DNA of 29,797 bases. Source: Treponema sp. GTDB lineage: Bacteria > Spirochaetota > Spirochaetia > Treponematales > Breznakiellaceae. Each line of letters opens with the position of its first letter. Within the stretch, counting starts at the first letter, position 1. The DNA lies in NCBI GenBank assembly GCA_009786715.1, contig WQRN01000011.1, forward strand, positions 830 through 30,626, given 5' to 3'. The position numbers and the translations under genes were made by a program. Shown here piece by piece: positions 6,724-13,151 of the stretch. Below the pieces are notes generated by a model. That model saw only the letters and a list, made by a program, of their open reading frames with translations. It ran no database searches and had not been told where the DNA came from.

Positions 6724-7220
6724 TAGAAATTGGCGTCAATTACCATCATATCACTAAAATACAATGTTTCAATACTTCCAAGCCTGAGATTCGCGTTATA
6801 TCGCTTTAAAATTTCCAGTTTTGCCGTTTCTTCGTTGATTTGAATAATATTGTCTTCCGGCAGCGACGAAAAATAACCAGCCGCAATAGCCCTAAAGTCG
6901 CTTATTTTTACCGCTAATTCTTCTGTAAAGGCGGCGTCATTCGCGTTATATGGAAACGCGATTGTAAGAAGCAATGTTGATGAGTTTACAAGCGGAATTC
7001 TGAGCCGTCCAAGCCCTGCAAAAACACGGATATCGTCCCGCGTCCCGGCATGCTCCGCGCGGACAGATCCGCCGAGTTTCAGGACAGGACTGGTTTCCGA
7101 TCTGACCAATCCGAAAATAGTGCCTAAAATAATCAGCAGAATTAAACAGCCCAACACTATAAGAAGAACGATATATAATGTTCCAGAGATTTTATTAGCC
7201 GGGGAAAATGGGTTCTTCAC
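6723..7220 (-). CDS. FliL-like flagellar basal-body-associated protein
   Basis: 165 residues with one N-terminal membrane helix (about 14-37) and a periplasmic domain of about 125 residues. The end of the domain (a long helix, then LGSIETLYFSDMMV) and the layout fit FliL, a stator-associated protein of the flagellar motor; spirochaete flagella lie in the periplasm. The match is by pattern, not by a strict motif. The start is a GTG at 7220, with no Shine-Dalgarno site. A promoter-like pair whose start point would fall on the GTG precedes it, so the message may be leaderless. No other flagellar gene is in the window, so the assignment stays moderate; a general single-span exported protein is the alternative. 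Confidence 0.6.
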   Translation of the reverse strand: MKNPFSPANKISGTLYIVLLIVLGCLILLIILGTIFGLVRSETSPVLKLGGSVRAEHAGTRDDIRVFAGLGRLRIPLVNSSTLLLTIAFPYNANDAAFTEELAVKISDFRAIAAGYFSSLPEDNIIQINEETAKLEILKRYNANLRLGSIETLYFSDMMVIDANF

Positions 7221-7227
7221 TGATTAT

Positions 7228-7256
7228 ATAGTAAATTATTATGCGGGATTTGTCAG
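7228..7256 (-). promoter_or_regulatory. Possible promoter for the FliL-like gene (leaderless)
   Basis: On the minus strand CTGACA (7256-7251) and TACTAT (7233-7228) are 17 bases apart. The start point would fall at about 7221-7220, on or next to the GTG start codon. A TATAAT word also overlaps the -10 region, but its spacing to CTGACA is too long. Confidence 0.35.
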
Positions 7257-7270
7257 CAGTTGGGAGCATG

Positions 7271-7684
7271 TTACAGAGCCAGATGCTCCTCTCTGTCGCC
7301 GTGTATGCCGACAACTTCCTGGGTTACGGGGTTGACCATAAGATCCATGGCTTCCATGGGCAGAGCGCCGAACAGAATTTTTGTCGCTCCTGGAATAACC
7401 ATTGCATGTACTGTTGTTTCCCTGTCTTTCCAATGTACTTCTACAGCTTCTGTAATTTGAGAGGTGATTTGCTGCCCGTTTGCTATATGAGCGGTTTTTT
7501 CTTCTTTTACTTCTAGTCCAAGTTTTTGACGAAGTTCTTCTGTTATAACTAAATACATTGAGCCAGTATCCGCTATCGCTGTTACTGTTGCCGTCCTTAT
7601 GTCTTCTGATTTAATATAGCCGCTGCTGGCAAGATTATCGTCTCTCAGGTTTTTTAACGTTATTTCTGTCCGTACTATTCCCAT
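7271..7684 (-). CDS. Clan AA retropepsin-like aspartic protease
   Basis: 137 residues matching the small bacterial single-domain aspartic proteases. The catalytic Asp-Thr-Gly is at residues 39-41 (AIADTGSMYLVI) and is followed by the usual helix (EELRQKLGL). A probable flap lies at HIANGQQI (67-73). The hydrophobic-hydrophobic-Gly motif near the end is FGALPMEAMDLMVNP (105-119). A chain of this length would be active as a homodimer. There is no signal peptide, so a cytoplasmic role is expected; physiological targets are unknown for this group. AGGAGA lies 5 bases before the ATG and a strong extended -10 element lies upstream, so it has its own promoter. It stands between the XRE regulator and the FliL-like gene, all on the minus strand. 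Confidence 0.85.
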   Translation of the reverse strand: MGIVRTEITLKNLRDDNLASSGYIKSEDIRTATVTAIADTGSMYLVITEELRQKLGLEVKEEKTAHIANGQQITSQITEAVEVHWKDRETTVHAMVIPGATKILFGALPMEAMDLMVNPVTQEVVGIHGDREEHLAL

Positions 7685-7701
7685 GCTTTTCTCCTATGCA
7701 T

Positions 7702-7710
7702 ATTATAACA
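7702..7710 (-). promoter_or_regulatory. Extended -10 promoter for the aspartic protease gene
   Basis: TGTTATAAT on the minus strand is a perfect extended -10 (TGnTATAAT). It starts transcription roughly ten bases before the ribosome-binding site. No good -35 hexamer is seen at 16-18 bases, which is normal for extended -10 promoters. Confidence 0.55.
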
Positions 7711-7772
7711 CACACCCGATAAAAAAGATACATACATTTGTTAAGTGGTTATTATTTTTAAGCATATAAAAT

Positions 7773-8153
7773 TTATTTTTTCTGCTCTTTTTCAAGTTGA
7801 TTTTTTCTAAGCATTTTATTCAATATGCGGTATAAATCGTTGCGATCATCAGGCGGGAGAGATAGAATATCTTTGAATTTTTTTATGCTTCTTGGGTCTA
7901 TGCCTGAAAAATCCATTTCTGGATTTTCTTCCTTTTCCGCCTGTTTATATAATTTATAAACTGGAATATCCAGCGAATTGGCAAGTGCTTGTAACCGTTC
8001 TGCCGGAGGAAACATCCCCTCTCTTTCATAATGACTTATCATAGCTCTGCTTATTCCGCTTAAATCCGCTAATTCGTATTGAGATAGACCTTTTCTTTTT
8101 CTGTATTTAATAACATTTTTTGCAAATATACTGGCGATACTATTTATTTCCAT
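7773..8153 (-). CDS. XRE-family helix-turn-helix repressor
   Basis: 126 residues from the ATG at 8153. The HTH_3 domain covers about 13-69: NVIKYRKRKGLSQYELADLS, then GISRAMISHYEREGMFPP, then the closing helix ALANSLDIPVYKLYK. The acidic and basic C-terminal 55 residues probably dimerise the protein. The reading frame stays open upstream to 8336, but that part is Asn/Lys/Ile-rich low-complexity sequence with no family resemblance, so it was excluded. No clear Shine-Dalgarno site precedes the chosen start. It is transcribed away from the six-gene exported-protein cluster. The shared upstream region contains two identical-format inverted repeats and one half-site, which makes it a likely repressor of that cluster and of itself. 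Confidence 0.85.
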   Translation of the reverse strand: MEINSIASIFAKNVIKYRKRKGLSQYELADLSGISRAMISHYEREGMFPPAERLQALANSLDIPVYKLYKQAEKEENPEMDFSGIDPRSIKKFKDILSLPPDDRNDLYRILNKMLRKNQLEKEQKK

Positions 8154-8342
8154 ATTATACAGAATATATTGATTTTTTATATAGACCATATAATGAGCCA
8201 ATAAATTATTTTTTTGCACTATATTTTTTTTCTTTGTAATAATTACTTTTTGTAATGTTGTATAAAGTCTAATGAATTCATTATTTTTATTATTATTTTG
8301 ATTTTTTCTGTTAAAAAATTCTAAAAAAATTCTCATAAACAG

Positions 8343-8371
8343 TGGACAAAGACCATATTATGGTCTATATT
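8343..8371 (+). promoter_or_regulatory. Promoter of the exported-protein cluster
   Basis: TGGACA at 8343-8348 (5 of 6 to consensus) and TATATT at 8366-8371 (5 of 6) have the ideal 17-base spacing. Transcription would start near 8378, giving a leader of about 40 bases to AGGAGA (8407-8412) and the ATG at 8418. The entire spacer is occupied by the first operator. Confidence 0.65.
8350..8366. promoter_or_regulatory. Operator 1, perfect 17-bp palindrome AGACCATATTATGGTCT
   Basis: A perfect inverted repeat around a central T that fills the -35/-10 spacer of the cluster promoter. It shares the AGACC-N7-GGTCT format with the second site. XRE regulators usually bind such short dyads. The binding protein is inferred from adjacency to the XRE gene. 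Confidence 0.65.
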
Positions 8372-8381
8372 AATGTTAATC

Positions 8382-8398
8382 AGACCTTTATTTGGTCT
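8382..8398. promoter_or_regulatory. Operator 2, AGACC-N7-GGTCT
   Basis: Same outer half-sites and same total length as operator 1, with an imperfect centre. Its centre is 32 bp from that of operator 1, about three helical turns, so two repressor dimers could sit on the same face. It covers roughly +5 to +21 of the predicted transcript. Confidence 0.6.
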
Positions 8399-8417
8399 AT
8401 AAAAACAGGAGATTTTT

Positions 8418-9041
8418 ATGAAAAGAATTGTAATTTTTGCTCTTATTATAGGAGCATCCGCAATCTGTTTTGCCCAGGAACAGCCTCAGTGGGTAAACCA
8501 GCCGTATAGTTATGAAGCAGAGGCTACAGGCGTTTCGCAATGGTTTTATGATGTTGGGATTTCATCAAGAGCAGCGTCAGAACGGTTAGCCAGAGACAGA
8601 GCTAGAGATAATATTCAAATATCTTTAGCCAAAAATATCGCATCTGATATTGTTGCAAGAATTGATACAACTACATTCTCATTGTCTATGTCAGAAGACG
8701 ATATTGTGGATGAATCCAGCATTGTTGAAACAGTCATCACCAATACTATCAGAACAAAAGTTCCAAGCTATGATCCAAGAGAATGGTTTGTGGAAAGGGG
8801 CGCCGAGAATGGAAAAAACTATTATGTAGCTTATGTGCTGGTACGTTGTCAGCGAAACCAAATAATCGCAATGATTGAAAATATTAATCCGGAAACAATA
8901 GTTGACAATATAATAAAACAATTAAAAATTCGTCAAAATGATATTGACAGAGAAGGCAGAGAAAATTTAATTAAGCAGCTGACAGAACAACGAGATCGCA
9001 TACGCGCTGCAATATTTGCAGGCGATGATTGTTCCATGTGA
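8418..9041 (+). CDS. Exported LPP20-like protein, first gene of the cluster
   Basis: 207 residues with a signal peptide (MKRIVIFALIIGASAICFA, probable cut before Gln20). There is no lipobox, so it is expected to be a soluble periplasmic or surface protein. The opening PQWVN, followed by the Ala/Arg-rich run ISSRAASERLARDRARDNIQ and a helix-strand layout, is the plan of the LPP20 fold, where an early PxWV motif precedes a GxG..A..A..A helix. The C-terminus carries a charged helical segment (about 160-197). It starts behind a good AGGAGA site and a strong promoter under two operators. A terminator-like stem-loop follows, so this gene is probably the most highly expressed of the cluster. Two further LPP20-like proteins are encoded at 11750 and 28108. 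Function unknown. Confidence 0.75.
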   Translation: MKRIVIFALIIGASAICFAQEQPQWVNQPYSYEAEATGVSQWFYDVGISSRAASERLARDRARDNIQISLAKNIASDIVARIDTTTFSLSMSEDDIVDESSIVETVITNTIRTKVPSYDPREWFVERGAENGKNYYVAYVLVRCQRNQIIAMIENINPETIVDNIIKQLKIRQNDIDREGRENLIKQLTEQRDRIRAAIFAGDDCSM

Positions 9042-9056
9042 TTTTTTAACTATACG

Positions 9057-9090
9057 AAGGGTAGAGTTTAATAAACCTACCCTTTGTTTT
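9057..9090 (+). terminator. Stem-loop with T-run between first and second cluster genes
   Basis: AAGGGTAG (9057-9064) pairs with CTACCCTT (9077-9084). GTTT and AAAC inside extend the stem past a bulged A, and TGTTTT follows. It looks like an intrinsic terminator or attenuator. It would lower transcription of the five downstream genes relative to the first. Confidence 0.65.
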
Positions 9091-9109
9091 ACATCAAGGG
9101 ATATGGATT

Positions 9110-10051
9110 ATGAAAAAATTTCTTCTATTGAATTTAATTATTTTATTAATGCAATTAAGCTGCGCTAAAACTATTAATTATTCTATGTTGAATGAAAAAA
9201 ATAAAGAATCCTCTCATTCGTTAATTGATCTATTGGATTATAAAACGGTTGATACAGTAGATCAATTTATGAATGAATTACAAAGAATTAATAATCAGGG
9301 TTCTGCCGATTACGCTATAATAATTAAAAATGATATTTTTTACAGCAATATTACTTTTACTGGGAATATATATAAAACGATATATTTAAAAGGAGATTCT
9401 GATTTTAGGACAATAACAAATGATAATGATTTTCCTCTTTTTACGATATATAAAAGTATTACACTTGTTTTAGGTGAAAATATTTCATTGAATGGAAATA
9501 ATAAAAATGCACCTGTCGTTCTTGTTGACGGCGGCAGGCTTGAATTACTGGATGGCTCGTCTATATACGGCGCAAGTGACTCAGGCGTTATTGTAGGAAT
9601 TAATAATGGACCCTCTTTTTCAGGCGGAGTAATGGTTATGAATGGCGGCGTTATAAAAAATAATAGTAGTGAATCAGGGGGAGGTGTTTTTGTTAGTCCA
9701 AGAGCCTCTTTTATTATGAATAATGGAACAATAAGCGGTAATAAAGCATTAAGTCAGGAATTTGGGGGAGGAGGAGTATATATTTCTCCCGGCGGAAGAT
9801 TCGTAATGAACGGCGGAATGATTACAGCTAATACAAGTAATAATAATGGCGGTGGTGTTTATATTATTATTTCTGGTTTGTTTATTAAAAACGGCGGAGT
9901 AATTGACACATTAAATAAAGCAGATAAAAACGGTAATGTCGCTTTTTATTATAGCCAATCATTTTCTGGTTTAAAAAAACGCGATAGTACTGCCGGCGCA
10001 AGTCAATCTATGAACAGTACTTTATATAGTAATGATGGCGGATGGGAATAA
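9110..10051 (+). CDS. Lipoprotein with right-handed beta-helix type repeats
   Basis: 313 residues. The signal ends in a lipobox (LMQLSC, lipid Cys18), so the protein is membrane-anchored, probably in the outer membrane. The N-terminal 110 residues look like a capping domain. Three repeats of about 28 residues follow (roughly 176-262), each with the plan MNGGxIxxN...GGGVY(V/I)...G(R/S)F, a pattern common in treponemal surface proteins and typical of beta-helices; a degenerate turn (NGGVIDT) ends the stack. The C-terminus (about 270-313) is polar and unrepetitive. Such proteins often bind polysaccharide or act as adhesins, but no catalytic residues are visible. It lies behind the stem-loop and has AAGGGA ahead of its ATG. 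Confidence 0.75.
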   Translation: MKKFLLLNLIILLMQLSCAKTINYSMLNEKNKESSHSLIDLLDYKTVDTVDQFMNELQRINNQGSADYAIIIKNDIFYSNITFTGNIYKTIYLKGDSDFRTITNDNDFPLFTIYKSITLVLGENISLNGNNKNAPVVLVDGGRLELLDGSSIYGASDSGVIVGINNGPSFSGGVMVMNGGVIKNNSSESGGGVFVSPRASFIMNNGTISGNKALSQEFGGGGVYISPGGRFVMNGGMITANTSNNNGGGVYIIISGLFIKNGGVIDTLNKADKNGNVAFYYSQSFSGLKKRDSTAGASQSMNSTLYSNDGGWE

Positions 10052-10082
10052 TAAGTAATAAAGGTGTTTTGGAGGTAATTAT

Positions 10083-10955
10083 ATGAAAAAGATTTTATTT
10101 TCATTAATTTTATTAACGCTAACAACTGCTTTTATATTTGCGCAGCAAAATATTTTACCGCGGCTTGCGGTTGTCGAGCTAAAACATAATATCGGTAACG
10201 AGAATATCAGAAAAGATGCGTCTGCCATGCGTAATCTTGTAGAAAGCCGGATGGTCACTGCCGGAAAATTTTATATAGTTACACGAAATGATATCGACAG
10301 ATTGCTAGTTGAACAAAAAATTATGGCAAGTGAAATATCAAGTACAGAAAACAGAGAAAAGCTTCAAATTAGAAATATTAATTATATTGTTACAGGCGAT
10401 ATAGATGTAATAGGGAATGATTATTCTGTAACAATTAGAATGTTAAATGTTATAAATGGACAGATTCCTCATAGTGTTAATAATCGTGTTAATTCGCAGG
10501 ATATACATAATGGAATTAATTTAATAATGACAAGATTCCTTTCCGGAATAACCGTAGAAGACGATAGGATATTGCCATTAAATCAAAATAACAGAACATA
10601 TAAAATTGGCGATACAGGTCCTGGCGGCGGTATTATTTTCTTTGTAGAAGGTAATAGTTATATGGAAGTAAGTCGTTTATTAGGTGACTATTTATGGAAC
10701 GATGCGGTAACCACCTCTAGCAATTTTCGCGGAGGCGGTTATAATGACTGGTATTTACCTTCACGAAGCGAATTAAATTTAATATATCAAAACCTGCAAA
10801 GAACAGGCATTGCAAATCTTGGAATACAGACTTATTGGTCTTCAACAAGAGGAGAAAGTAATAATACTGCATGGTACCAGTTTAATATTTCAGGAGCTCA
10901 GTTCGAAGGTAAATTAAATACGGCTTACTCAGTAAGAGCGATCAGGGCTTTTTAG
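10083..10955 (+). CDS. Exported CsgG/LpoB-like domain fused to a DUF1566-like (C-type-lectin-fold) domain
   Basis: 290 residues with a clear signal peptide (cut after FIFA, residue 20). Residues about 26-160 match the CsgG/LpoB/TolB-N-like plan: LPRLAVVEL strand, helix, FYIVTRNDIDRLLVEQK, then NYIVTGDIDVIGNDYSVTIR. This fold works in outer-membrane assemblies and as an activator of envelope enzymes. Residues about 171-290 open with GDTGPGGGIIFF and contain LWNDAV, YNDWYLPSRSELNLIY, YWSST and SVRAIRAF, the signature of DUF1566 / Lcl-C domains that share the C-type-lectin or FGE fold and are abundant in treponemal surface proteins. The usual run SDGWRYLE after the GPGGG opening is shortened here. 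GGAGGT lies 7 bases before the ATG. A scaffold-plus-ligand-binding role is inferred. Confidence 0.75.
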   Translation: MKKILFSLILLTLTTAFIFAQQNILPRLAVVELKHNIGNENIRKDASAMRNLVESRMVTAGKFYIVTRNDIDRLLVEQKIMASEISSTENREKLQIRNINYIVTGDIDVIGNDYSVTIRMLNVINGQIPHSVNNRVNSQDIHNGINLIMTRFLSGITVEDDRILPLNQNNRTYKIGDTGPGGGIIFFVEGNSYMEVSRLLGDYLWNDAVTTSSNFRGGGYNDWYLPSRSELNLIYQNLQRTGIANLGIQTYWSSTRGESNNTAWYQFNISGAQFEGKLNTAYSVRAIRAF

Positions 10956-10981
10956 TAATTAAATGAAAAAGGAAGATTAGG

Positions 10982-11731
10982 ATGAAAAGAATAATAATTT
11001 TATTAGGAATATTTACAATTTTTACAGTTGTTTTACCGGCTCAGACAAGCAGGGAAGATCTTATGATTGTAAACAGAATGATGCGTCTTAGAATGGATAA
11101 TTTTATACCTTTGCGTTTTACAAATGCGTTGGATGGAAAAGCAGTTGACGGCGCTAAAATAGATATAACAGGGATTGGCATATTTACAACAGATAAAGAC
11201 GGAATTGCAGCTTTCCCAAAACATGATGACGGCATTTATACTCTGAGCTTTTCCAAAAATGGTTTTATCTCTTTTCAAATGGAAATTAAAGTTAAATTAA
11301 ATAATATATATAATAATAGAATTTCCGTTTCACCTGTTATGCGCGGCGATTATCTTCGTATTGTTCTTGATTGGGGTCAGCGTCCCCTCGATCTTGATAT
11401 ACATCTTATTAAAGAATGTGGATATCATATTTCTTACAGGGATATGCATAATGCTGCAGACGGTTCAGTAACGCTTGATCGTGACGCAATGAATGGTTTT
11501 GGACCGGAGACAATTACAATTATTGAAACTGATTTATATGCCGTTTATCAATTATTTATCCATGATTACACAAATAGGAACAATTCATCTTCTAATGAAC
11601 TCTCAAATTCCGGCGCAACAGTTCGTGTTTATAACAGAAATGGACTTATTGAGATGTTTTCTGTTCCGGAAAGTTTGGACGAGGTGCAATGGAATGTATT
11701 CAAAATAGTGAATGGGCAGATAACCCAATAA
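10982..11731 (+). CDS. Exported protein with carboxypeptidase-regulatory-like and YfaP-like domains
   Basis: 249 residues with a signal peptide ending at about residue 20 (VVLPA, then QTSRED). Residues about 40-105 form a carboxypeptidase-regulatory-like Ig-type domain (VDGAKIDITGIGIFTTDKDG... YTLSFSKNGF). Residues about 118-240 start with LRIVLDWGQRPLDLDIHLI and end with GATVRVYN, resembling the YfaP/DUF2135-type beta-sandwich whose opening is usually D-W...P-x-D-L-D-x-H. No enzyme motif is seen. It is likely a periplasmic or surface adaptor. A ribosome-binding site (AAGGAAG) overlaps the short gap after the previous gene, and the next gene follows within 18 bases, so it is part of the same message. 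Confidence 0.7.
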   Translation: MKRIIILLGIFTIFTVVLPAQTSREDLMIVNRMMRLRMDNFIPLRFTNALDGKAVDGAKIDITGIGIFTTDKDGIAAFPKHDDGIYTLSFSKNGFISFQMEIKVKLNNIYNNRISVSPVMRGDYLRIVLDWGQRPLDLDIHLIKECGYHISYRDMHNAADGSVTLDRDAMNGFGPETITIIETDLYAVYQLFIHDYTNRNNSSSNELSNSGATVRVYNRNGLIEMFSVPESLDEVQWNVFKIVNGQITQ

Positions 11732-11749
11732 TTGATAAATGGAGTAAAA

Positions 11750-13102
11750 ATGAAAAAGATAATATTTACAATATTTTTATTAATATTTATTAATTCAATT
11801 GCTTTTGCTCAAATTCCTGTTAATTGGGATATTAATCCGCCAGGAGATACTTTACAATTTAAATACGCAGTTGGAATTTCACAACCTTCGATAAGCGAAC
11901 AGGATGCTCTAAAAGGTGCGTGGCAGAACGCAGTACAACAAATTGCTTCATCAATCACGACCCGTTTTCAAGGACAAATTGATATAAATGTTCAATCGCA
12001 GTCTTATTCCAGCAGCATAGAAGATGTATTTACTGTGTACATGGAAACATCTTCTTTTTCCACTAATGTTCCCATTACAGGAGTTAAAGAACAGGCAAGA
12101 AAAATAGAAAGAGAAAATGGACGCATTGTAGCACGCGCTCTTTTATCCATACCGATAAAAGATTACGAAAAGGCAAAACAATATGTTGAAAATGAAGAAG
12201 CGGCTTTTTTAGCTTATCGTTTTTTTGGACAAAAGAATCTTTTTCAGGTAATTCAAAACCAAAAGCCTTCTAGTTTTGAAGATTATTATTCATGGCTGAG
12301 AAACAACTGTGTTATTATTTCTATAAATGAAGTAAACTCAAATGCGCTTCTTGAACAATTGGATATACTTATTAACAAACTCTACAGAAACGCTGTTGTT
12401 TTTGCGCATGTCATTGACAGTAAAAGCGCAAGAATTATTTATAATCAGGAAAGGTATTACGATGGTATTCTGCGGACATTGCAAAATACATTATTATTCA
12501 CTATTCAACGCGAAGGAACGCATCTTCAAATAAAACCTGTCAGATTAAATATTCTAAACGATTTTAAAGAAGCGGTTAGCGCTATTAAAGATTCAGGAAG
12601 ATATGTTATTACCGGATTAGAAACAATACAAACACAGAGCGGAGAAAGCGTTAATCAAAATTCTATTGTAATTAATCAATTTAAAGTAATTGTTTCAGGA
12701 CAATATAAAATGCAAGCAGTAAATTATAACATACCTTCATTCTATATTTCCGGTTCAATTGATGATGACGGTATTATCAAGCATATTCAAAATAAGATAG
12801 TTTCTTTTCCTGCAAGATACTTAATTATCTGCCGATCACAGACCAGCTTGGAAACAGGTATACCTGAATATAATAAAGCTCCGCTAATTTCTGCTTCTTG
12901 TAATTTTACATTGTACGACATTGTCACAGGCGAAGTTTTACAAAGCGAAACAGTTAAAACGCCTGCCGGAACTTTTACACCGGTAAATCTGGAAGATAGA
13001 ACAGTAATAAATGAAGGACGAAGGGCGTTACGATTCCTTTATGACCCAAGAACACAACCAGGACTTGAAGAAATTATCAAAAAAGCTTTTGAGAGATTAT
13101 AG
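11750..13102 (+). CDS. Exported large LPP20-like protein
   Basis: 450 residues from the ATG at 11750, which has GGAG 5 bases upstream; an in-frame TTG at 11732 lacks a site and would spoil the signal peptide. The signal peptide ends at FA before QIPVNW. The opening PVNWDINPPGDTLQFKYAVGISQ followed by an Ala-rich helix (EQDALKGAWQNAVQQIAS) repeats the LPP20-like plan of the first cluster gene, here extended by about 280 residues. The C-terminal half contains paired beta-strand/helix units such as YNIPSFYISGSID and RYLIICRSQTSLE, possibly a second domain of the same general fold. Partners are probably the CsgG-like products of the same cluster. I know no assigned function. Confidence 0.7.
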   Translation: MKKIIFTIFLLIFINSIAFAQIPVNWDINPPGDTLQFKYAVGISQPSISEQDALKGAWQNAVQQIASSITTRFQGQIDINVQSQSYSSSIEDVFTVYMETSSFSTNVPITGVKEQARKIERENGRIVARALLSIPIKDYEKAKQYVENEEAAFLAYRFFGQKNLFQVIQNQKPSSFEDYYSWLRNNCVIISINEVNSNALLEQLDILINKLYRNAVVFAHVIDSKSARIIYNQERYYDGILRTLQNTLLFTIQREGTHLQIKPVRLNILNDFKEAVSAIKDSGRYVITGLETIQTQSGESVNQNSIVINQFKVIVSGQYKMQAVNYNIPSFYISGSIDDDGIIKHIQNKIVSFPARYLIICRSQTSLETGIPEYNKAPLISASCNFTLYDIVTGEVLQSETVKTPAGTFTPVNLEDRTVINEGRRALRFLYDPRTQPGLEEIIKKAFERL

Positions 13103-13151
13103 GATTTGGAGTTAGTATTTAGATAAATTAGTTGAATATGGAGAATACATT

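Larger units (their letters stand above)
8154..8417. other. AT-rich divergent control region between the XRE gene and the exported-protein cluster
   Basis: 264 bases, very AT-rich, holding no convincing gene. Its right part contains the two operators and the plus-strand promoter listed separately. A third AGACC half-site lies at 8183-8187, next to a possible minus-strand -10 (TTATAT), and could serve autoregulation. The middle (8200-8340) is mainly A/T runs, with a small inverted repeat around TTACTTTTTGTAA. Confidence 0.7.

Noticed and set aside
8154..8336. N-terminal extension of the XRE regulator by 61 residues
   Set aside because: The stretch is Asn/Lys/Ile low-complexity, encoded by very AT-rich DNA, has no family resemblance and contains a possible operator half-site. 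The regulator domain begins normally after the ATG at 8153.
9630..9900. CRISPR or tandem DNA repeat in the NGG/GGG-rich region
   Set aside because: The periodicity is at protein level (about 28-residue beta-helix turns); the DNA copies are too diverged and there are no spacers.
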